From assembly GCA_913061315.1 (NCBI GenBank), contig CAJXUC010000001.1, forward strand, positions 1 to 64,000: a DNA stretch of 64,000 nucleotides. Reading direction: 5' to 3'. The translations under genes and the position numbers were made by a program. The DNA comes from an uncultured Gammaproteobacteria bacterium (lineage in GTDB: Bacteria > Pseudomonadota > Gammaproteobacteria > GCA-001735895). The notes under the pieces are model-generated. The model was not told the origin of the DNA and ran no database searches. It saw nothing but the letters and a program-made list of their open reading frames with translations. This document shows, in pieces, positions 1-8,971 of this stretch (positions are counted from its first letter, which is position 1; each line of letters begins with the position of its first letter).

Positions 1-126
1 TTTTTGGTGTCTTTCTTGCTGCATATAAATGAATTTATTAGTCATGGGACAATTAGTCGGCAATAAGTGAACGAAGAACCTATTTTGATAAAATTGGAAC
101 CATACTGCTAGCTATAAACATCATTA

Positions 127-993
127 TTAGCTTCGATAAATAGGTCGAGTTAAACAAGTGGGGCCACCTTCGCAACCAATACATAGAGCATCACCCTTAA
201 ATACTTTTAAATTGATACCTGCGGCTTCAAGGACATTACGAGTGTCAAGAAAACCGTCAATCATAATGCATTCGCCCGGCGCTATAGTAAGAATATTACC
301 ACTGAGTGTTCCACTCGCTTTATACTCTTCAAAAGGTAAGCGAATGAAGTTAAAGCCCATGTCATGCATTAATTGATAAAGGCCTACGGGCAAAAGCATG
401 TCACAAATTGCGGCAGTTTTTGTGTCGACCAAGCTGACCAATGACATCAAATGCAAACAGGCTGCTGAGCCTTGATAAAAAGGCACATCAAAAGCATGGA
501 CTGTAATGCCCTGACGAGCCAGAATCTCAATCATTTGGTCAATGCCTAACTGGTTGGTGCGAAAACTACGACCCATTGCCAATGTCTTGCTATCCAGCCA
601 AAGCGTGTCACCCGCCTCTGCCCTTGCATTACCATTAATTTGACCTATCACGGGAATTTTAAAGTGTTCATAAAACGCCTGGTGTAAGAATTGCTCACCC
701 TGCCTAAGTGGCTTACCAGGGTTCATTAGAATCGCACCAGCAGGGGTGACGAGTGATGCATCGTAGGTGAAGACCGCATCTGCAATATTTGGGTTATCTT
801 CTTCCATCCATAAGATATCAACACCATAATCGGTTAACAGATCAGTAAAAGCTTCGTGTTGAGAGAGCACCTTATGTCGATCAAAGTTTGATCCATAATG
901 CCACATGGCTGCATCTGCTTCTAATAGTGCAACGCCTGGTTTGCTTAGTGCAACACGACGTAAAGTACAAGTCATTGAGGATACGCCAAACAT
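127..993 (-). CDS. DDAH / amidinotransferase-family guanidine-modifying enzyme
   Basis: A 288-residue protein of the guanidino-group-modifying superfamily (dimethylarginine dimethylaminohydrolase, arginine deiminase and amidinotransferases). The expected active-site elements are visible: an acidic DAVF stretch near residue 72, EAGD at 126-129, a catalytic His at about 181 (CLHLMS) and the nucleophilic Cys at about 280 in GGPTCLTRP close to the C-terminus. The family attacks the guanidinium carbon of arginine-like substrates in the cytoplasm. Length fits DDAH-like members. Its ATG shares one base with the stop of the upstream hydrolase (TAATG), so the two are translationally coupled. An internal ATG at residue 7 could also serve as start. 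The exact substrate (dimethylarginine, arginine or another guanidine) cannot be decided from sequence. Confidence 0.8.
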   Translation of the reverse strand: MFGVSSMTCTLRRVALSKPGVALLEADAAMWHYGSNFDRHKVLSQHEAFTDLLTDYGVDILWMEEDNPNIADAVFTYDASLVTPAGAILMNPGKPLRQGEQFLHQAFYEHFKIPVIGQINGNARAEAGDTLWLDSKTLAMGRSFRTNQLGIDQMIEILARQGITVHAFDVPFYQGSAACLHLMSLVSLVDTKTAAICDMLLPVGLYQLMHDMGFNFIRLPFEEYKASGTLSGNILTIAPGECIMIDGFLDTRNVLEAAGINLKVFKGDALCIGCEGGPTCLTRPIYRS

Positions 994-1613
994 TACTCGT
1001 TCCCTTGTTGGCGTATCAAATCGGGTTTGTCTTCAGAGCAGAGTGACAGGGCATTTTCAGTCGAAATAGCGGTACAAAATTCACCATGCATAGAAGCAAC
1101 GGCCATCTGATGAACGATTTCAGGCTCATGATCCATACCGTCAAGATCAACACGATTCGTTGTGGCACAAGCGTCTTCAATCAAATAAGTGTCAAAGCCT
1201 AAGTTTCCAGCCATACGAACCGTAGTCTCGACACAAAAGTTGGTAAAAAAACCGGCCACTAATAGTCGGCTAATACCCGCACGCCGTAATTCAACTTCTA
1301 GGGGTGTCCCAATAAATCCACTATTAACATCTTTGGTAACAACAATATCATTGGGTTTAATTTCTAGACCATCTATCTGTTGGCCTGTTTGAAGTGATAA
1401 TTTTAACGGTGACGAAGCCTCACGCGAGTCGTGACGAGTAAAGGCAACCTGATTACCCAAGTCGCGAAATCTTTTCAAAAGGCTTCGAATTTTATTTTCT
1501 GCTTCTGGATTATTACGCCGACCATTGCCCCCACCCCAGTGTTGAAGCATATTAACGCCAACCTGAACGTCAATGAGTAATAGGCAACTATTACGTCCAA
1601 ATCTTGTAATCAT
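993..1613 (-). CDS. Isochorismatase-family cysteine hydrolase
   Basis: A 206-residue alpha/beta hydrolase of the isochorismatase-like superfamily. The Asp-Lys-Cys triad is visible: Asp15 in LLLIDVQ, Lys94 in VVTKDVNSGF and Cys127 in TNFCVETT, the last being the nucleophile used by nicotinamidase, ureidoglycolate and biuret-type amidohydrolases. This makes a C-N hydrolase more likely than a vinyl-ether isochorismatase. It is the first gene of a two-gene leftward operon with the DDAH-like enzyme, with stop and start overlapping by one base. The pairing suggests that the two act in succession on a guanidino or ureido compound, but this is inference from context. Confidence 0.8.
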   Translation of the reverse strand: MITRFGRNSCLLLIDVQVGVNMLQHWGGGNGRRNNPEAENKIRSLLKRFRDLGNQVAFTRHDSREASSPLKLSLQTGQQIDGLEIKPNDIVVTKDVNSGFIGTPLEVELRRAGISRLLVAGFFTNFCVETTVRMAGNLGFDTYLIEDACATTNRVDLDGMDHEPEIVHQMAVASMHGEFCTAISTENALSLCSEDKPDLIRQQGNE

Positions 1614-1855
1614 TGTTTATTTCCCACTTAACTTGACTTAGGTATAGAATAATCTGACCGTCATCGCTATACAATAGGTTAGGGAATTTACTCTGAATAG
1701 GATATTGATGCGGAGTTTAAAGGGAAAACTACTTCTATATTGTCAGGATAAATTATAAAAAGCGAAGTTTGAAATCTTGTGAAGAGTTTAAAAAAAATGC
1801 TAGTATAAATAATGACTAAATTAAATCCAACGGATGAAACTGAAGGTATAGTTGT

Positions 1856-3067
1856 ATGCAAATAAATAATCAAATTAAAATGAGCAAGGGATTTTTGCCT
1901 AGTACTCTGATTCCAATTTTAATTGTGACAGCATTTGGTGGTTTGGGTTGGTACTCATATTATGACAAACAAAAAAGTCATGAGACCGTTGTTCTTATAA
2001 ATCAGAAAGAAAAAAAAGGTTTGGAAGATGATCTCAAACAAAGTCAGTCCAGTATTAACGCGCTTGAATCTCGCCAGCTAAAGTTAAACGGACAGAATAA
2101 AAGGCTCCTAGACCAAGTGAATAATCATCGGCAGCAAACTAACAGTCTAAATCAAAGAATTGTCCAGTTTAAAAATAATTTGATTAGACTCCGAAGTGAA
2201 CTGGCTGTGTCAAATGACCAAACTACAATAGTCAAAACCGCGTTAATAGAAGAGAGGAAAAATCTAAAGCTTGCAGTTGAAAAGACGGCTAGACTTGAAA
2301 ATAGCATGCAACAAATGAGAGATCAAGTCGCTAAAAATGTTACTAAATTAGAGAAACAGCTCGAACAGCGGCAAACATTAGAAGCCTCTTTAAGTGCTCA
2401 AATTGATTCTGTGAGTGATGAAAAAAAAGCACTATTCGTCAAGTTACAGGGTGAGGAGCAACGCCGGTATCAACTTCAAAATCAGATATTATGGGTTAAT
2501 AACAACGTAGATATTAAAGCTGAAGCACTTTTAGACGCAAAACAGGGTCTCGATAAACTACAAACAAAGTTCAATGAAATACGAATTGAGAAAGATAACG
2601 AGGCAGCTGAATTCGTCGCTTTAAGAAAAAAACTCGAACAAGAATTAAACCAAACACAAATACAGTTTACCCAGCTAAAAAATAAAATGCGGATTATTAA
2701 TTTGACCAGCGAAGTTTTATTTAAGTCAGGTTCAGCAGAAATTAAACCTGAGGGTCAAAAAGTGCTTGTGCTAATCGCAGCTACGTTAAATAATTTTCCT
2801 AATAGGCAGGTTTTTATTGAGGGCCATACAGACAATATACCAATGAGTAATAGTTCAGGTTATCGGTCAAACTGGGAGCTATCATCAGCTCGAGCAATAT
2901 CAGCAGCTTTAATACTGCAAGCGAATAATCAAGTTTCACCTAAAAGGCTTAAAGTGGTTGGTCATAGTGAGTTTAAACCCATCACCAGTAATGAAACTGA
3001 GGAAGGCCGTCGACTTAATCGCAGAATCGAAATTAGATTATTACCAGAATCTGAAGATTATCTTTAA
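1856..3067 (+). CDS. Membrane-anchored coiled-coil protein with C-terminal OmpA domain
   Basis: A 403-residue protein. Residues about 13-34 are hydrophobic and form one membrane anchor after a short Lys-containing N-terminus. Residues about 40-275 are Gln/Lys/Glu/Leu-rich with strong coiled-coil character. Residues about 280-400 form an OmpA/MotB-type peptidoglycan-binding domain, with the EGHTDN motif, NWELSSARA and the C-terminal GRRLNRRIEIRL pattern. The expected arrangement is inner-membrane anchor, long periplasmic rod and peptidoglycan contact. An ATG at residue 9 (MSKGFL) is an alternative start. It is monocistronic, with no flagellar or tol genes beside it, so MotB function is unlikely. 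The exact role is unknown. Confidence 0.75.
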   Translation: MQINNQIKMSKGFLPSTLIPILIVTAFGGLGWYSYYDKQKSHETVVLINQKEKKGLEDDLKQSQSSINALESRQLKLNGQNKRLLDQVNNHRQQTNSLNQRIVQFKNNLIRLRSELAVSNDQTTIVKTALIEERKNLKLAVEKTARLENSMQQMRDQVAKNVTKLEKQLEQRQTLEASLSAQIDSVSDEKKALFVKLQGEEQRRYQLQNQILWVNNNVDIKAEALLDAKQGLDKLQTKFNEIRIEKDNEAAEFVALRKKLEQELNQTQIQFTQLKNKMRIINLTSEVLFKSGSAEIKPEGQKVLVLIAATLNNFPNRQVFIEGHTDNIPMSNSSGYRSNWELSSARAISAALILQANNQVSPKRLKVVGHSEFKPITSNETEEGRRLNRRIEIRLLPESEDYL

Positions 3068-3099
3068 TTAATTAATACTGTTCGTCTAATAGTGGCCTT

Positions 3100-3752
3100 C
3101 AAATAAAAAACGTATATTTTAATGCTTTTTTTACTTTCTCAAATGTCTGAAGCGTAAATTGGATTTGCTATTGGCTTAAAATATGAATATTTGAGTTCTA
3201 ACTCTGGCTTTTCCTTTAGGCTCATTCGGAAAGAGAAAGGCTACGACATAAGCCCCTTGATTTAGAAGGGTAACTGCAAACAAGTTAGTGTGTTTAGTGT
3301 CATGAAGCATGATTTAAATTATGTGGCGTTCATTTCTTATTGAGTTAAGTGATGAAACCATCCATCAAAAAAACCGCCAGTAGTAATTAGTTTAAATCAA
3401 GTACCATACTCCTCTGCTAATTAAAGTTAAGCTTCTAGATCAATCATGTCAGAATTATTATTTCGAAAACGTTTGGCTTTACAAAGACGAACTCCATTGT
3501 CAATACTCGCATGATTGAGCTTGTCTGATATAACGGCATTCTGATCATTGAGTACTGTCTCAAATAGCATTGAAACAAGATAAGTACAAGAGGCTGTCTT
3601 CCATCAAAGGAACTGATAAAGATTATTCTTTCGTTGTTTATGATTGACCGGTATACCACAAATAAAAGGAACGGATGCCATGCCATAACCCCATTAATCC
3701 AAACCAGTTTGAATTGTTGTATTGACTTCAGAGTTGGGGAAAAATGTTAAAT
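3100..3752 (-). pseudogene. kbl: Decayed, internally deleted kbl (2-amino-3-ketobutyrate CoA ligase)
   Basis: Read leftwards, one frame from about 3752 to 3355 gives a sequence clearly like the N-terminal third of E. coli Kbl: GYGMASVPFICG, then [26 protein letters not shown] and DMIDLEA, then FKLITTGGFFDG. Stops interrupt it after TGLD, after QFL, at 3427-3429 and twice more. From 3304 leftwards a different frame matches the Kbl C-terminus: LLNQGAYVVAF, then PNEPKGKARVRTQ, and after a further shift QIQFTLQTFEKVKKAL. Roughly 140 central residues, including the PLP-lysine region, are missing. No tdh gene is nearby. The 80-residue open frame at 3444-3686 is only a shadow of this relic. The identification rests on remembered Kbl sequence. 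Confidence 0.82.
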
Positions 3753-3759
3753 TTTATGA

Positions 3760-4056
3760 ACTAAAAGTAGCGCCAAATTCAAGTTTAAAAAGTGCGGTAC
3801 CTTTTTAGGTTGCTTGTGAATTACTCACTGTCACTCGGGATAGCGTTTGAGTTGATTCAGGTAGTGCGTAATGTTCACTGGGTGTTAGTAACTTGGCTCA
3901 TTATTAAGCTGATCTGGAACGTCGTATTGAAAAATAAAGGGTACAACGAGTTAGTCTTTTTTAGTAGTGAGCTATCGATAAATAAGGACATTTTTATTGT
4001 GAATTGATACTGGCTTATATAAAAGTTTAGTCAATTTAACTGTAACTGTAACTGAC
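3760..4056. other. Intergenic region without a convincing gene
   Basis: This lies between the kbl relic and the end of the thiamine operon. A rightward 71-codon open frame at 3792-4007 encodes a hydrophobic peptide, but it has no recognisable Shine-Dalgarno sequence or family resemblance and I do not call it. The short direct repeat CTGTAA(C) occurs near 4039-4051. No terminator with a T-tract is visible after the leftward thiamine operon. Confidence 0.4.
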
Positions 4057-4833
4057 CTAGTGTGATTGTCCTGCCCAATGGTCAAGTCTATTACACAGCG
4101 CATTGGTTATGGCCCTTAATAACAGTGTAAAAATGCATAAGGTGACGAGTGCTGCGAACATTAAATCAATTTTGACCCGACCATTAGCCAGCAGCATTAA
4201 GTAACCCAGCCCCTGTGACGCGCCTACCCATTCTCCAATGATTGCACCGATGGGCGCATAGACAGTCGCAAGACGGATACCTGATGAGAGAGAAGGTAGA
4301 GCAGCGGGTAACCTAACGTGAATTAGGGTGTTAAACCTGGTTGCTCGCATACTCTGGGCTAGGTCCAGAAAGCCTTTGGGTGTCGCGCGCAAACCATCCA
4401 GAAAGCTAGAGGCAACAGGGAAATAAATTATTAGGATAGTCATCGCAATTTTAGACCCTAGCCCATAGCCAAACCAGAGGGTTAATATCGGGGCAAGAGC
4501 AAATACAGGGACAGTTTGACTGATCACAAGTATCGGCATCATATAGCGTGTTGCTGTGGCTGACATGGTAAGGTACATCGCGGTAGTAATACCTAGTAAA
4601 GTGCCCAGTATCAAGCCACCAACAACCTCAATCGCAGTCACCCATGCATGCATAGCAAGTAAGTCTGCATACTTCACTAACGCTTCGGCTACCGCTAACG
4701 GGCCAGGTAGTATGTAGCGTGGCACCTCTGTAACCCAAACTACTAGTTGCCAACCAATCAGAATAATCAAAACTGAGACAGCGAGATCCCTACCGTTGAT
4801 TTTTTGCTTGCTGATCGGTATGTCTGATCTCAC
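4057..4833 (-). CDS. thiX: ABC transporter permease, thiamine-pyrimidine precursor (ThiX-type)
   Basis: A 258-residue inner-membrane permease of the SsuC/TauC/ThiX class, with about six hydrophobic segments. The first is at residues 16-34, and the binding-protein-dependent transport signature region (SFLDGLRATPKGFLDLAQSM) lies near residues 142-161. It is the last gene of the TPP-riboswitch-controlled operon, 31 bp after the ATPase and downstream of tenA and the THI5/NMT1-like binding protein. Family knowledge of ThiXYZ indicates import of HMP-type pyrimidine breakdown products. By sequence alone it could equally be a sulfonate or nitrate permease; the operon decides the call. Confidence 0.85.
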   Translation of the reverse strand: MRSDIPISKQKINGRDLAVSVLIILIGWQLVVWVTEVPRYILPGPLAVAEALVKYADLLAMHAWVTAIEVVGGLILGTLLGITTAMYLTMSATATRYMMPILVISQTVPVFALAPILTLWFGYGLGSKIAMTILIIYFPVASSFLDGLRATPKGFLDLAQSMRATRFNTLIHVRLPAALPSLSSGIRLATVYAPIGAIIGEWVGASQGLGYLMLLANGRVKIDLMFAALVTLCIFTLLLRAITNALCNRLDHWAGQSH

Positions 4834-4864
4834 TGGTTTGCCTGATAAAATAATTCGAATGTAT

Positions 4865-5650
4865 TTATGATTTTAATACCCTCAACAACTCTGCCTGGGC
4901 GGCCAATGTTTTTGGGTCTTCCACCTGGCGAGGCGGTAAGTTTTCGGGTGTTTGATGGTTATGGATACCGTCATGTGTCATCACAAACAGGTGATGTGCA
5001 AGGCGGATCGCCTCAGCTGGATCATGGGTAACCAGCAGTACGGTTTTGTCTTTTAGCACATCAAAAGCCAGAGACTGCATGTCGTCTCGGGTGCGTGCAT
5101 CTAATGCTGAAAAAGGTTCATCTAACAGAACGATTGGTTGATCCTCCATAAGGGTGCGAGCCAGTGCAACCCGTTGGCGCATGCCGCCTGATAGTTGGTG
5201 AGGTCTTTTATGTTCATGAGCACCAAGGCCGACTTGATCAATAAGACGATCAACGGTTTGCTTGTAATACAGGGTTGAATTTTTTTCGTGCCGAAGGCGA
5301 TGTCCCAGCATGATGTTTTGACGAACATCTAACCAGGGAAAAAGCAGGTCAGTTTGTGCCATATAGGAAATAACGTCAGCAACATCATTAGTCATCTGAA
5401 TATCATTTTGATCAGCGGTTATAAATTCTGGGTTAGTCTGAATTCGACCGTTAAATTGACCGCCAGTGGATAACCCTGCTAACAATCTGAGCAGGGTCGA
5501 TTTACCAACACCGGAAGGGCCTAGAAGGCAAGTCCAGCAGCCTTGCTTTAGTTCGAAGGCGATATCAGAAAATAATAGGCTTGTGTCACGCTGAAAGCTG
5601 CCGGTAATGCTTAATCCGACTAACGTTGACTGCCTATTATTGACCAACAT
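4865..5650 (-). CDS. thiZ: ABC transporter ATPase, thiamine-pyrimidine precursor (ThiZ-type)
   Basis: A 261-residue ABC ATPase. Walker [10 protein letters not shown] lies at residues 44-52, then a Q-loop ([11 protein letters not shown]), the signature [15 protein letters not shown] and Walker [12 protein letters not shown], with the H-loop in [10 protein letters not shown]. It energises the permease encoded next to it and works with the periplasmic binding protein two genes upstream. It begins 6 bp after the tenA stop. The C-terminal tail of about 40 residues is short and carries no extra regulatory domain. Confidence 0.85.
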   Translation of the reverse strand: MLVNNRQSTLVGLSITGSFQRDTSLLFSDIAFELKQGCWTCLLGPSGVGKSTLLRLLAGLSTGGQFNGRIQTNPEFITADQNDIQMTNDVADVISYMAQTDLLFPWLDVRQNIMLGHRLRHEKNSTLYYKQTVDRLIDQVGLGAHEHKRPHQLSGGMRQRVALARTLMEDQPIVLLDEPFSALDARTRDDMQSLAFDVLKDKTVLLVTHDPAEAIRLAHHLFVMTHDGIHNHQTPENLPPRQVEDPKTLAAQAELLRVLKS

Positions 5651-5656
5651 ACTGAA

Positions 5657-6370
5657 TCACCCCGAGTTGCCAAGCCGAAGGCCCATAGACCAAAAATTGG
5701 CTTCGAGTTGAGTCGCTGTCTTAAAGCGATTGCACAGTACGGACCAACGTGGATTTAACTCCGGTTTGTCACCCAGCTTTGAATAAGCCACTTGTTCAAT
5801 TAGTGATGCTACTGAAACACAGACAGGTTTGTAATCATCCGAATGATAGGTATCGATCCACTCCCGATAGAGCGTGGTGGTGTCGTGACATTCTGACAAA
5901 CGATAGCCAATATCCGCATAACCAAAAACACAGGGTGCGAGAGTTGCAAGCAGGTCGAGGAGATCTCCAGACAAGCCCGCATCCATCACATATCGAGTGT
6001 AAGCGAGGTTTTCAGGTTCTTCTTTAGCCTGTAATAATTGTGCTTCAGTGATTCCTTCACGCGCACAAATTCCAACATGAAGTTGAATCTCATCATTGAT
6101 TAACGCATTGACCGTCGCTGCTGCACCCCGCATTTGTTCGGGTGTCTCCGACTTAACAATGGCAAGCGCCCAAGCCCGAGAAAAATGAATCAGAAAAATA
6201 TAATCCTGAATCAGATAAGCCATGAAAGCAGGCCGAGGAAGACTACCATCGCCGAGACCTCGAACGAATTCATGGTCAACATAATCTGACCAGGATTCGC
6301 CAGCGGCATGACGCCAACCAGCAAATATTTTAGACCCGAAATTTCCAGTGCTTTTGTTAATTACAGTCAT
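5657..6370 (-). CDS. tenA: Thiaminase II / aminopyrimidine aminohydrolase TenA
   Basis: A 237-residue all-helical TenA-family protein, normal length. Conserved residues are visible: the catalytic Cys at about 147 (LAPCVFGYADIG), an active-site Glu at about 223 (EANFW) near the C-terminus and the aromatic-rich YLIQDY segment near residue 52. TenA hydrolyses aminomethyl-pyrimidine from degraded thiamine to HMP, which ThiD then phosphorylates. Its ATG overlaps the stop of the binding-protein gene by 4 bp (ATGA). With ThiXYZ this makes an uptake-and-salvage module for environmental thiamine fragments. The Cys places it in the TenA_C class. Confidence 0.92.
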   Translation of the reverse strand: MTVINKSTGNFGSKIFAGWRHAAGESWSDYVDHEFVRGLGDGSLPRPAFMAYLIQDYIFLIHFSRAWALAIVKSETPEQMRGAAATVNALINDEIQLHVGICAREGITEAQLLQAKEEPENLAYTRYVMDAGLSGDLLDLLATLAPCVFGYADIGYRLSECHDTTTLYREWIDTYHSDDYKPVCVSVASLIEQVAYSKLGDKPELNPRWSVLCNRFKTATQLEANFWSMGLRLGNSG

Positions 6371-7302
6371 TGAGTAACATCAATTGCGAGACGACTAACA
6401 GGTAACGCCTCGCCTTCTAATAACCCCGCTTCTGAAAAGAAGTTTTCCATTTTACGATAACGGCCTGCATCAAAAGCAGCAGGACGAAGTGCAAATCGTG
6501 GCAAAGTATCGGCCCAAGCGCGTTTATTGAGTTCGTCCTGAAGTTCTATCGCAGTGCTGGAAAAGATCTCCCAGCTTTGCTTTGGGTGGTTGACAATATA
6601 TTGGGTGGCTTTTTCTGTTGCAGCCAGAAAACGCGCTATTTTTTCTTTATCCATGTTGTCTTTATGGGCAACGTAAATGAGTTCATCATAAGCAGGTAAA
6701 CCTTCTTCTTCAACGTAAAAACAGCGGCCGGGTACACCTTCGATATCCATTTGGTTGAGTTCAAAATTACGATAGGCGCCAATGACCGCATCTACTTGCT
6801 TTGACATCAACGATGGAGAAAGAGACCAGTTCACATTAACCAGTTCGATGTCACTGAACAGTAACCCGTGCTTTTTAAGAATGGTAGTTAAAAGTGCTTC
6901 TTCAACACCAGCAACAGAAAAGCCTACTTTTTTACCTTTTAAATCTGCAATTTTTTTAATCGGACCGTCTTTCAATACCAATAAACAATTTAAGGGTGTG
7001 GCAATTAATGTGCCTACCCTGATGAGTGGCAGTCCTTGATGAACTTGCATATGCAATTGAGGCTGATAGGAAACCGCTAGGTCTGCTTTCCCCGCAGCCA
7101 CTAGTTTTGGTGGATCTGAAGGATCAGCAGGTGGAATTATTTCCATCTCCAAACCCTGTTCAGCAAAAAAACCTTTTTCTTGCGCAATAATAATAGGACC
7201 GTGATCAGGATTGATAAACCAGTCAAGAATAATCGTCATTTTGTCAGCCGCAAATGACTGCGACGTAAAGGTTAAGACTAGCGTCAGTAAGATTTTTTTC
7301 AT
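6367..7302 (-). CDS. thiY: Periplasmic pyrimidine-precursor binding protein (ThiY, NMT1/THI5-like)
   Basis: A 311-residue substrate-binding protein if started at the ATG at 7302. A longer frame begins at 7392, but the internal start is preferred because a classic signal peptide (MKKILLTLVLTFTSQSFAA) begins there and AAAGAGAC lies just upstream. The mature part starts with the NMT1/THI5 signature region IILDWFINPDHGPI and GFFAEQGLEMEI. Family members bind formylaminopyrimidine or HMP-like compounds in the periplasm. It lies between thiE and tenA and overlaps tenA by 4 bp. The ligand is inferred from family and operon. Confidence 0.85.
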   Translation of the reverse strand: MKKILLTLVLTFTSQSFAADKMTIILDWFINPDHGPIIIAQEKGFFAEQGLEMEIIPPADPSDPPKLVAAGKADLAVSYQPQLHMQVHQGLPLIRVGTLIATPLNCLLVLKDGPIKKIADLKGKKVGFSVAGVEEALLTTILKKHGLLFSDIELVNVNWSLSPSLMSKQVDAVIGAYRNFELNQMDIEGVPGRCFYVEEEGLPAYDELIYVAHKDNMDKEKIARFLAATEKATQYIVNHPKQSWEIFSSTAIELQDELNKRAWADTLPRFALRPAAFDAGRYRKMENFFSEAGLLEGEALPVSRLAIDVTQ

Positions 7303-7361
7303 AATGGTCTCTTTAGTTAAATGGTGAAGGTTAAGTGGTAAAAGTAAATTTTGTTCTAAAT

Positions 7362-8000
7362 TTAACGATAGGGTTGAGTGAGTTTGATCCATTCCCTAAC
7401 TTGTTGTTCAGGGTTGGTGTTGAGAGTGATATCGGTGACAAGAGCAACGACATCTGCTCCCGCATCGAACACGCCTTGGGCCCGTAGCAAACTGAGCCCT
7501 CCAATACCAACGAGGGGCGTATTGCCTACACGACTCTTCCAATGTGTCACTCGATCTAAACCTTGAGGTGCCCAAGGCATTTTTTTAAGGATAGTGGGAT
7601 ATACAGGCCCTAGAGCGATATATTCTGGATCGAGCTTTAATGCTCTTTCTAACTCAAGTTTACTATGGGTACTAATGCCAATTTTAATTTTGGCTTGTCG
7701 AATCGAGTCAATATCTGCAACGTCTAAATCCTCCTGACCGAGGTGAATAAAATCACAGCCAAGTTCAATCGCCAATTCCCAATAATCGTTTAATACCAAC
7801 TGACAGTTAGCCTTTTCGGTCAAATCTTTAGCCAATAAAATCTGCTTTCGGAGTTCGGTTTCTGGCATGGATTTAATCCGCAATTGAACCAACTTAATAC
7901 CGAGTGGTAATAAACGACAAAGCCACTCAACGCTGTCAAAAACAGGATAAAAAGGATCTAACGGATTATTTTTAATGATTGTTGACACATTAGGTTTCAT
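7362..8000 (-). CDS. thiE: Thiamine-phosphate synthase ThiE
   Basis: A 212-residue TIM-barrel enzyme that joins HMP pyrophosphate and thiazole phosphate into thiamine phosphate. Typical ThiE elements are visible: VQLRIK near residue 39, [10 protein letters not shown] (substrate Asn-Asp), GQEDLDV, GISTHS, the GPVYPT loop near residue 131 and GIGGLS near residue 167. The ATG overlaps the thiG stop by 4 bp. It belongs to the single leftward thiamine operon under the TPP riboswitch. Confidence 0.93.
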   Translation of the reverse strand: MKPNVSTIIKNNPLDPFYPVFDSVEWLCRLLPLGIKLVQLRIKSMPETELRKQILLAKDLTEKANCQLVLNDYWELAIELGCDFIHLGQEDLDVADIDSIRQAKIKIGISTHSKLELERALKLDPEYIALGPVYPTILKKMPWAPQGLDRVTHWKSRVGNTPLVGIGGLSLLRAQGVFDAGADVVALVTDITLNTNPEQQVREWIKLTQPYR

Positions 8001-8770
8001 GCTAAAAATGCCTTACCAATAACGGGTGTAGAAGGTTGGGCCATGTCACTCATCTCAATGGGCGTTGACAAAAAAGCAGCCCGCCCAGCGCTAATGGCAT
8101 CTGCAAAAGCTTTAGCCATGGTGACCGGGTCTCCTGATTTAGCAACAGCAGTATTAAGCAACACGGCATCGCAACCTAATTCCATGGCTTGTGCTGCCTG
8201 TGAAGGCAGGCCAATTCCCGCGTCAATAATAAGAGGTACATCTGGAAAGTGGGCCCGTAGAGTGCGGATTCCATAGGGGTTGTTAAGGCCTCGCCCCGAA
8301 CCGATGGGTGAACCCCAAGGCATTAATACTTCACAACCAACCTGTAGCAGTTTGTCAGCTAAAACTAAATCTTCGGTGGTATAGGGAAAAACTTCAAAGC
8401 CATCTTCACAGAGAATTCTAGCGGCTTCAACCAGCCCAAAAATATCGGGTTGTAAGGTGTCAGAATTTCCAATCACTTCCAACTTGATCCATCGAGTATC
8501 GAAAACTTCACGAGCCATATGAGCCGTCGTGACGGCCTCTTTGACGGAATAGCAGGACGCAGTGTTGGGTAATACTCGAATTCCAAGGCCTTTAATCATA
8601 TCCCAAAAGTTTTGCCCCGCACCCGATCCTCCGGCTTCACGCCTTAAGGAAGCTGTCACTATTTGAACTTGAGAATGGCGAATTGCGTCAGTTAGAATGG
8701 CAGGTGATGGGTACTGCGCGGTGCCAAGTAACAAAGCATTATCAAATTCTACGTTGTAAAAGTTTGGCAT
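7997..8770 (-). CDS. thiG: Thiazole synthase ThiG
   Basis: A 257-residue thiazole synthase, normal length. It assembles the thiazole ring from 1-deoxy-xylulose phosphate, ThiS-thiocarboxylate and dehydroglycine. The Schiff-base Lys is at about residue 96 (WIKLEVIG). Also visible are [31 protein letters not shown] and the phosphate-binding region [26 protein letters not shown]. It lies between thiS (gap 3 bp) and thiE (4 bp overlap). ThiO in the same operon supplies dehydroglycine oxidatively, consistent with an aerobic pathway rather than ThiH. Confidence 0.95.
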   Translation of the reverse strand: MPNFYNVEFDNALLLGTAQYPSPAILTDAIRHSQVQIVTASLRREAGGSGAGQNFWDMIKGLGIRVLPNTASCYSVKEAVTTAHMAREVFDTRWIKLEVIGNSDTLQPDIFGLVEAARILCEDGFEVFPYTTEDLVLADKLLQVGCEVLMPWGSPIGSGRGLNNPYGIRTLRAHFPDVPLIIDAGIGLPSQAAQAMELGCDAVLLNTAVAKSGDPVTMAKAFADAISAGRAAFLSTPIEMSDMAQPSTPVIGKAFLA

Positions 8771-8773
8771 TGT

Positions 8774-8971
8774 TTAACCCCCTCCGATGGGTGCAACTAC
8801 TTCAAGTCGATCACCTTCATTTAATACGGTTCCAACTCGAGCTTGCTTATGAACGATAGTGTCATTGAGCGCAGTCGCAATGGCTGGATTGATGTAATCA
8901 CACTCAATTAAAATCTGATCGAGCATTGTGCTTTTAACCTCGCAATATTGGCCGTTTAAGACAATGCGCAT
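8774..8971 (-). CDS. thiS: Sulfur carrier protein ThiS
   Basis: A 65-residue ubiquitin-fold sulfur carrier ending in the required Gly-Gly terminus (APIGGG), which is adenylated and thiocarboxylated before donating sulfur to ThiG. The start ATG at 8971 lies inside the end of thiO (16-bp overlap), a common arrangement. No ThiF is encoded in the window, so the activating enzyme must be elsewhere. Confidence 0.93.
   Translation of the reverse strand: MRIVLNGQYCEVKSTMLDQILIECDYINPAIATALNDTIVHKQARVGTVLNEGDRLEVVAPIGGG

Noticed and set aside
1688..1873. 61-residue leftward open frame upstream of the OmpA-family gene
   Set aside because: AT-rich low-complexity translation overlapping the start of a well-supported gene.
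3444..3686. 80-residue leftward open frame
   Set aside because: It is a different frame over the kbl relic, where the overlapping frame matches Kbl.
3792..4007. 71-residue rightward hydrophobic open frame
   Set aside because: No ribosome site, family or regulatory context; likely chance in AT-rich DNA.
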